Below are positions 6,787 through 11,474 of a DNA stretch of 11,474 nt, piece by piece. Source of the DNA: UBA4292 sp964648695 (GTDB taxonomy: Bacteria; Bacillota; Clostridia; Lachnospirales; Lachnospiraceae); the NCBI GenBank assembly GCA_964648695.1, contig CAZYLH010000046.1, positions 1-11,474 on the forward strand. The letters run 5' to 3'. The notes below the pieces were generated by a model. The model worked only from the letters and a program-made list of their open reading frames with translations. It was not told the DNA's origin and did no database searches. The first letter of the stretch is position 1; every line of letters starts with the position of its first letter. The position numbers and the translations under genes were made by a program.

Positions 6787-7701
6787 TCATCGTTTGATAT
6801 TGTTTGCTACCACTGCGGCCAGAGCGATGGAATTTACCTTTGTCTCAAAATCATCAGACCTGGAGGTGAGTATAACCGGAGCCTTCGTTCCCGTGAGAAT
6901 GCATCCATTTGTGACCTTTGCCGTGTGCACCAGTGTTTTGTACACGAGATTTCCCGAATGGATATCGGGGAAGAGTAAAATATCCGCATCGCCCACAATC
7001 TTTCGGTCTGTAGCCCCCTTATGCCTTGCAGCCTCCGGGTCAACAGCCAGATCCATGCTCAACGGCCCGTCCACGATACAGCCGGTGATCTTTCCTTCCT
7101 CATTCATCCTGGTAAGCTCTGCTCCGTCAATAGTTGCCTGCATCTTGGGGTTTACAACCTCAACCGCCGCTAAGGGAGCAACTTTTGGAAGCGGTATGCC
7201 GCATGCGTGCGCCACCTCAACGGTGTTTGCGATAATCTGCGCCTTTGTCGCGAGGTCCGGATAGGGAATGAATGCAACGTCTGTTAAAAACCAGAGCTTC
7301 TCATATTGCTCCGACTCAAACACTGCAACATGTGAGAGGGTCTTTTCTGTGCGAAGACCAACCTCTTTGTTTAGCACGCTCTTTAAAAAATTCTTTGTGT
7401 CTATCATGCCCTTCATATACATGTCTGCCTTGCCGTCATGTACAAGAGCAACCGCTTTTGTTGCCGCCTCAATCATATCTGTCTCATTGACAATCTCAAA
7501 GCCGGAGATGTCCACGCCGCTCTCAGTTGCAATCTCTTTTATCTTAGCCTCATCTCCTACAAGTATAGCATCCGCAATCCCTCTCTGCTTTGCCGCTGTG
7601 ACCGCCTCTAAAACCGCACCATCCTGCGCAACTGCCACTGCAACCTTTTTCATCCCATACTGTGATACTTTTGAAAGTAAATCATCAAAGCTCTTGCTCA
7701 T
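6787..7701 (-). CDS. ptb: Phosphate butyryltransferase
   Basis: A 304-residue member of the phosphate acetyl/butyryltransferase family that converts butyryl-CoA and phosphate into butyryl phosphate and CoA in the cytoplasm. Typical segments are KGMIDTKNFLKSVLNKEVGL at about 97-116, a conserved central FIPYPDLATKAQII, IVDGPLSMDLAVDP, the GADILLFPDIHSGNLVYKTL-like region (here GDADILLFPDIHSGNLVYK), and a C-terminal APVILTSRSDD. The length and the directly following butyrate kinase favour butyryl over acetyl specificity. The ATG at 7701 is preceded by AAAAAAGGA (7720-7712). It is the first gene of the operon behind the promoter at 7763-7791. Confidence 0.94.
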   Translation of the reverse strand: MSKSFDDLLSKVSQYGMKKVAVAVAQDGAVLEAVTAAKQRGIADAILVGDEAKIKEIATESGVDISGFEIVNETDMIEAATKAVALVHDGKADMYMKGMIDTKNFLKSVLNKEVGLRTEKTLSHVAVFESEQYEKLWFLTDVAFIPYPDLATKAQIIANTVEVAHACGIPLPKVAPLAAVEVVNPKMQATIDGAELTRMNEEGKITGCIVDGPLSMDLAVDPEAARHKGATDRKIVGDADILLFPDIHSGNLVYKTLVHTAKVTNGCILTGTKAPVILTSRSDDFETKVNSIALAAVVANNIKR

Positions 7702-7762
7702 TATTAATCCATCCTTTTTTAACCTATTAAGGCCGTGTGTTTATATACATTGCCCAACTTTT

Positions 7763-7791
7763 ATAGTATCATTTAGTATCTTTTCGGTCAA
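7763..7791 (-). promoter_or_regulatory. Sigma-A type promoter for the ptb operon
   Basis: Reading the minus strand, TTGACC (7791-7786) is a near-consensus -35. A 17-base spacer ends in TGA, and TACTAT (7768-7763) is the -10. The TG one base before the -10 makes it an extended -10 element. Transcription would begin near 7756, giving a leader of about 55 bases before the ptb ATG at 7701. The -35 starts only 8 bases after the stop codon of the upstream gene, and no terminator is visible between them. Confidence 0.65.
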
Positions 7792-7799
7792 CCCAAAAC

Positions 7800-10160
7800 C
7801 TACCAAAAGCTCACAAAAATTGTGTTTAAACTATCAAAATACTCCTGCGCCTCATCCTGCTCTAAGCTGTACGTCTCTCTGGTTGCCGGGTCATAGATCG
7901 TAATCTCCGATGATGTATATCCAGTGATAATCAGGGACTCATTTTCCGCTGTAAGACAGAGCACCGGATGTCTCAGATTAATATAATAAAGCAGATATCC
8001 TATCTCGCTGCCTGTTAAATTCACCAGATGCTCGCCAAATGTGAGCGTTAACTCCTCATACACCGACTCACACGCCTCTCGCTCTGCACTCTGGGCCACA
8101 TCGCTGTCGACAACCCCCTCATTCACCCCCGCGTAGATGAAGATGTCAACCCCTCGCTCCAATGAGGTCATAGCCGCCATCACGTCCTCGTATCCCGCTT
8201 GCGTCCATGTCATGGTGGGAAGCGTGATGGTAAGGTAGAGATCCCTGGCGTCCCTGTTCCAGACTACCTCTGAGAGATAGCCGTTTTTATAGACTGCGCC
8301 CATTCTCGTATATACCGCCTCTATCGCATCCACAAGGCTATCCGTCCTGCTTAAGCTTTCGCCAAAAACGCTTGCCAAGTATTGCTCATCCTCTAAATCC
8401 AAAAATGCATCACTTACCTGTGCCCCTTCTCTAAGAAGCATATTTGCCTGCGCAAATGAGACATCTCCCTCTTCTATAGTTCCTATAAGATTGATATAGT
8501 AGTAATTTCTCTTTGCATCAGAGGTCGCTATCTTTATCTCAATAAGATCCGTTATCTCTGTCTCCCCGGCAAGAGTTAGCACATCATCTGAAATAGCAGT
8601 CCATTCGTCCCCTTCCATCTGATAGCGCGAGAGCGTCACGCCGTTTGACTGTAGTGTTACCTCTCCAATCAATATGTCATCTTTTTCATATACAGCCTGC
8701 TCCTCTAAAGCGCCATCCACTATGCAGATCTTGTCATAAAACTGCCAAATTACAAAACCCTCCTTTATGGCCTGTTCTTTGGCCTTCTGTGCGTAAACCA
8801 GATCATCGCCGATAAAACCGATGTTTACAAGGTCTCTCTCTCCTACGATGCTCTGCATTATGCCGGTTTTAGTATCCAGCACACAAATCTGCTCATACTG
8901 ATCCTCATACTGCCATACCGCTACCGCTCCAGATTCGCTCACCATGATAGTGGATATGTCAAGCCCTTCATAGAGGTTTAAAACTTCCGTGCCCGTCAGG
9001 TCATAGCTGTAAATACTGTCTCCTAAATTCATGTAAAACAGACCGTCATCCGTAAGCGCGGTGAGCACGCCGTCCTGATCAGATCCGGTAAGCGCGGCAT
9101 ATAGATATTCCCTGCACTCCGCCGCCTCTATGTCATATCCGTAAAGCAAAATTCCTCTGCTGCCCTCATAAGCCCCGCTCTGCATACGTCCCTGCACTGT
9201 AAAATAAAGGATATCTTCATATACCCCTAAGAGCCTCACCTCACAGTCACTAGAGCTAAGCCGCGGGTCTAGACGATCCTCTCCGAAAGTAAATACGCAT
9301 ATAAGCGTGTTGTCACTGTAGCTATAATGCCAAACGCCGCCATCCACAGTAAAATATATATTCTCCCCNNNNNNNNNNNNNNNNNNNNNNNNNNNNNNNN
9401 NNNNNNNNNNNNNNNNNNNNNNNNNNNNNNNNNNNNNNNNNNNNNNNNNNNNNNNNNNNNNNNNNNNNTGCCCTTTCTCCACACTAAGGCCGCCCCATGC
9501 GACCAAAGAGACATCCGTGCTGATATTTACAAAGCTTAAATCTGTCCCAGCACTATCACTGTCATAGGAAATGTAGGAGCTTAAAGTGTCCGTATCATTT
9601 TCACATGAAGCGTCCGATAAAGACAGCGCAAAACTTAACAGCTCGGACTTGTTTTCAAAGCTGTCATCATCATATTGGCAAACCTTTATGGAATAATAGC
9701 TATACGATCCGTCCAAGAGCAAAAGCTCAAGCGTCAAAAGGTATTCCTCATCAAGCTGCGCTAACGTACTCATCTGATACTGCGCCTCCATAGTCTCTTC
9801 CCCGGATAAGGTGAGCTCTGTCTGCTCGATAAGTCTTTCACCATCCAGACTGTATAAAAGTGCAGTGGCAGAATCCACCTGTGCGCCGTACGCATATATT
9901 TTTAGAGATATCTCGCCATCCTCGCTGACAGGAAGCAAGCAGTCCACAGCCTGCACACTCTCATCCTGGTCGCGATACCCTAAAAGCGTGTTTGTATCCC
10001 ACCCAAGAAGCTCAAAATAGACAACGGGAAGCGTAGGCGTAGACACCCCCGCATATTGTGCCTCCTCTCTATCCATCCTAAAATTATTCCACATAACCGC
10101 CGCGATCACCGCGGCAAATAACAACACCCCCGCAACAACTGCCCATATTACTTTTTTCAT
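7800..10160 (-). CDS. Membrane-anchored extracytoplasmic protein, propeller-like repeats and C39-peptidase-like C-terminus, function unknown (interrupted by assembly gap)
   Basis: I do not recognise a named family for the whole protein (786 residues as drawn). Residues 1-3 are charged, about 4-24 form one hydrophobic helix with no cleavage or lipobox motif, and the rest is acidic and rich in Tyr, Ser and Leu, so it is probably anchored with its bulk outside the membrane. An N-terminal beta-rich domain (about 40-160) is followed by a middle region of repeated strands such as LLYGYDIEA, IYSYDLTGT, ICVLDTKTG and ICIVDGAL, suggesting a beta-propeller. The tail (about 700-786) has the layout of a C39-like peptidase domain: RHPVLCLTA, then LIITGYTSSEITIYDPATRE, then an EEA/DEAQEYF-type end. 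The residue where active C39-type enzymes have His before the ITGY is Glu, and no partner Cys is evident. The gene starts 12 bases after the glycosyltransferase stop with a weak GGGA site, so it is probably in the same surface-polysaccharide unit. Confidence 0.7.
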   Translation of the reverse strand: MKKVIWAVVAGVLLFAAVIAAVMWNNFRMDREEAQYAGVSTPTLPVVYFELLGWDTNTLLGYRDQDESVQAVDCLLPVSEDGEISLKIYAYGAQVDSATALLYSLDGERLIEQTELTLSGEETMEAQYQMSTLAQLDEEYLLTLELLLLDGSYSYYSIKVCQYDDDSFENKSELLSFALSLSDASCENDTDTLSSYISYDSDSAGTDLSFVNISTDVSLVAWGGLSVEKGXXXXXXXXXXXXXXXXXXXXXXXXXXXXXXXXXXGENIYFTVDGGVWHYSYSDNTLICVFTFGEDRLDPRLSSSDCEVRLLGVYEDILYFTVQGRMQSGAYEGSRGILLYGYDIEAAECREYLYAALTGSDQDGVLTALTDDGLFYMNLGDSIYSYDLTGTEVLNLYEGLDISTIMVSESGAVAVWQYEDQYEQICVLDTKTGIMQSIVGERDLVNIGFIGDDLVYAQKAKEQAIKEGFVIWQFYDKICIVDGALEEQAVYEKDDILIGEVTLQSNGVTLSRYQMEGDEWTAISDDVLTLAGETEITDLIEIKIATSDAKRNYYYINLIGTIEEGDVSFAQANMLLREGAQVSDAFLDLEDEQYLASVFGESLSRTDSLVDAIEAVYTRMGAVYKNGYLSEVVWNRDARDLYLTITLPTMTWTQAGYEDVMAAMTSLERGVDIFIYAGVNEGVVDSDVAQSAEREACESVYEELTLTFGEHLVNLTGSEIGYLLYYINLRHPVLCLTAENESLIITGYTSSEITIYDPATRETYSLEQDEAQEYFDSLNTIFVSFW
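9369..9468. other. Assembly gap (100 N) inside the membrane-anchored protein gene
   Basis: Exactly 100 N interrupt the region at the start of the propeller-like part. The reading frame is open on both sides in the same phase, but the true missing length is unknown. Confidence 0.95.
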
Positions 10161-10172
10161 ATTCTATTCCCA

Positions 10173-11474
10173 TTAAAACTGATCATCAAGGCCGTAAGGC
10201 GCTCGATAAGACATATAATCCGAATATCTCAGGGAGAGATTCGCGTTATAATACGGATCTCCCTTTTTCAAAAATTCATTCCAGCTCTTTAAAAAGAGCT
10301 TTATCTCTTTCTGGAAACGGCGCAGTCTCTCGCCTTCAAGATCCTGCCCTCTTGATTTTGACTCCGCATGCCACCCCTCACACGCTGGCTGATAGATTAT
10401 CTTTTCACCCCTGCTAAACACTTTAAGGCAAAAGTCGATGTCGTTAAAGGCTACCGCAAGGCTTTCCTCCATTCCTCCAACTTCCCTATAGAGGTCGGTG
10501 CGAACCAAAAGGCACGCGCCCGTCACGGCGCTAAGGCGTCTTGCGCTGTCAGCCTGCTTTAAATATCCCACATCATCCATGGGAAGTCCCACAAAGGAGT
10601 GTCCTGCCACATCCTGAAAGCCTACTATCACTCCGCCATGCTGAACTGTCTCATCCTCATAGTAAAGCTTTGCGCCCACAATCCCCACACGATCCCCCAT
10701 GCCGGTGGATAAAAGCCACTCCACGCCATCCTCGCCGATAAGCTCCACATCATTGTTTAAAAGCAAAAGAAAATCTCCCGTAGCCTCCTTAGCCGCAAAA
10801 TTGTTGATGGCAGAATAATTAAAGTCATCCTGCCAATAAAGCACACGAATGTCTAAGTCTTTTCTTAGGCTTTCATCAAGCTCAGTCCTCTTAAGAGCTT
10901 TCCCGCGCTTTCCCGTCTCAAGCCAGTCATAAAACGCCCAGGTCCTTGGCTCCAAACTGTTGTTTTCTACGATCAGTACCTCTAGCCGATCCGCAATAGT
11001 CTGCTTTTGCAGTGATTTTAAGCAGATGAGCAAATCCTCCAGATGATCCTTATTTGGAATGATAACAGAGATCTTTGGTTTTTCCTCCCAGCAGAGCCTA
11101 ACTCTTCTTGTGCCTGACGGCCCCGCCAAAATTTTTACATTCGAGAGAGTATATTTTTCGTTTTTAGCATTCTCATTTTTGTATATGCGCACGATCTCCT
11201 TATCTATCTGCGCATCATAAGCGTTTTTCTTAAAAACCGGCTGATCATATTGCTTTACATGATATAACAACTTTGCCACATGGCCAAAATCCACTCCGTC
11301 TCCGGCACATCCCAGCAAAAACTGATAGGACGGCATGTTCATTTTTTCCAAGCCTTCCCCGTAAAGCGTGCTCTTTGCCACATATGCCTCGCCTATATAG
11401 TCCCATCCGCACAAAAACTCGGCCGAATAACCCGGCAGCAGATATACCTTATGGCAATCCTCATCCACCTTTTC
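10173..11474 (-). CDS. Family-2 glycosyltransferase (rhamnan/O-antigen type), N-terminus beyond window edge
   Basis: The 433 visible residues are the C-terminal part of a GT2 enzyme that transfers a sugar from a nucleotide donor onto a surface polysaccharide. The GT-A domain begins KPKISVIIPNKDHLEDLL at about 133. It continues with FNYSAINNFAAKEATGDFL, the metal-binding LLLNNDVEL (about 238-245), VTGACLLVRTDLYREVGG, and the acceptor/catalytic NDIDFCLKV (canonical EDxDLCLR) near 344-352. The 130 residues before it look like the second half of another GT2 domain, retaining DED near the edge and a YIGEAYVAKSTLY stretch, so the whole protein is probably a double-domain enzyme. The frame is open through the last base; the GTG at 11468 is internal to the motif and is not taken as the start. 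No signal peptide or membrane helix is seen. The TAA is 12 bases before the anchored-protein gene. Confidence 0.88.
   Translation of the reverse strand, partial: EKVDEDCHKVYLLPGYSAEFLCGWDYIGEAYVAKSTLYGEGLEKMNMPSYQFLLGCAGDGVDFGHVAKLLYHVKQYDQPVFKKNAYDAQIDKEIVRIYKNENAKNEKYTLSNVKILAGPSGTRRVRLCWEEKPKISVIIPNKDHLEDLLICLKSLQKQTIADRLEVLIVENNSLEPRTWAFYDWLETGKRGKALKRTELDESLRKDLDIRVLYWQDDFNYSAINNFAAKEATGDFLLLLNNDVELIGEDGVEWLLSTGMGDRVGIVGAKLYYEDETVQHGGVIVGFQDVAGHSFVGLPMDDVGYLKQADSARRLSAVTGACLLVRTDLYREVGGMEESLAVAFNDIDFCLKVFSRGEKIIYQPACEGWHAESKSRGQDLEGERLRRFQKEIKLFLKSWNEFLKKGDPYYNANLSLRYSDYMSYRAPYGLDDQF

Noticed and set aside
6731..7903. Plus-strand open frames of 177 and 211 codons antisense to ptb and buk
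   Set aside because: They lie opposite well-recognised enzymes, have skewed Ser/Thr/Pro/Ala composition, no family features and no good ribosome binding site; they are shadows of the minus-strand genes.
11460..11468. GTG at 11468 as the true start of the glycosyltransferase
   Set aside because: It falls inside a DED-containing segment of an upstream GT2-like domain, and the frame remains open to the window edge.

Overview
The window looks like a scaffold from a butyrate-producing Clostridia bacterium, most likely a Lachnospiraceae relative such as the Coprococcus/Butyrivibrio type. The reasons are the adjacent ptb-buk pair, the DnaC-like helicase loader next to a long PRPP synthetase, the YhaO/YhaN-type pair, strong AGGAGG-like ribosome binding sites and intermediate GC. 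The organism call is an inference from gene content. Three runs of exactly 100 N (2887-2986, 5346-5445, 9369-9468) are assembly gaps. The asparaginyl-tRNA synthetase gap must really be about 235 bases, so 100 N is a placeholder and not a measured length.

Layout. On the plus strand, 1-1649 holds the 3' part of a DnaC-like helicase loader followed 20 bases later by a PRPP synthetase-like gene. Everything from 1717 to the right edge is on the minus strand and converges on this pair. One hairpin at 1667-1718 with A and T tracts on its two flanks can terminate both directions. Read in the direction of transcription from the right edge, the minus-strand genes are: a truncated family-2 glycosyltransferase; a large membrane-anchored extracytoplasmic protein of unknown function with propeller-like repeats and a C39-peptidase-like tail; then a sigma-A type promoter; then phosphate butyryltransferase, butyrate kinase, asparaginyl-tRNA synthetase, an SbcD/YhaO-like phosphoesterase and an SMC-like YhaN-type ATPase.

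How they work together. Ptb and Buk convert butyryl-CoA through butyryl phosphate to butyrate with ATP gain. AsnS follows after a 94-base spacer containing a strong hairpin. The phosphoesterase and ATPase are translationally coupled (ATGA overlap) and probably form an Mre11/Rad50-like complex, but the phosphoesterase has GDAD where the family has GNHD, so the usual catalytic histidine is missing. The glycosyltransferase and the anchored protein probably belong to a cell-surface polysaccharide locus that continues outside the window.

No tRNA, rRNA, CRISPR array, insertion sequence or clear mobile element was seen. Most of the window is ordinary core gene content. The items most worth checking are the altered nuclease motif, the degenerate C39-like tail of the anchored protein, the divergent PRPP synthetase and the buk-asnS hairpin.
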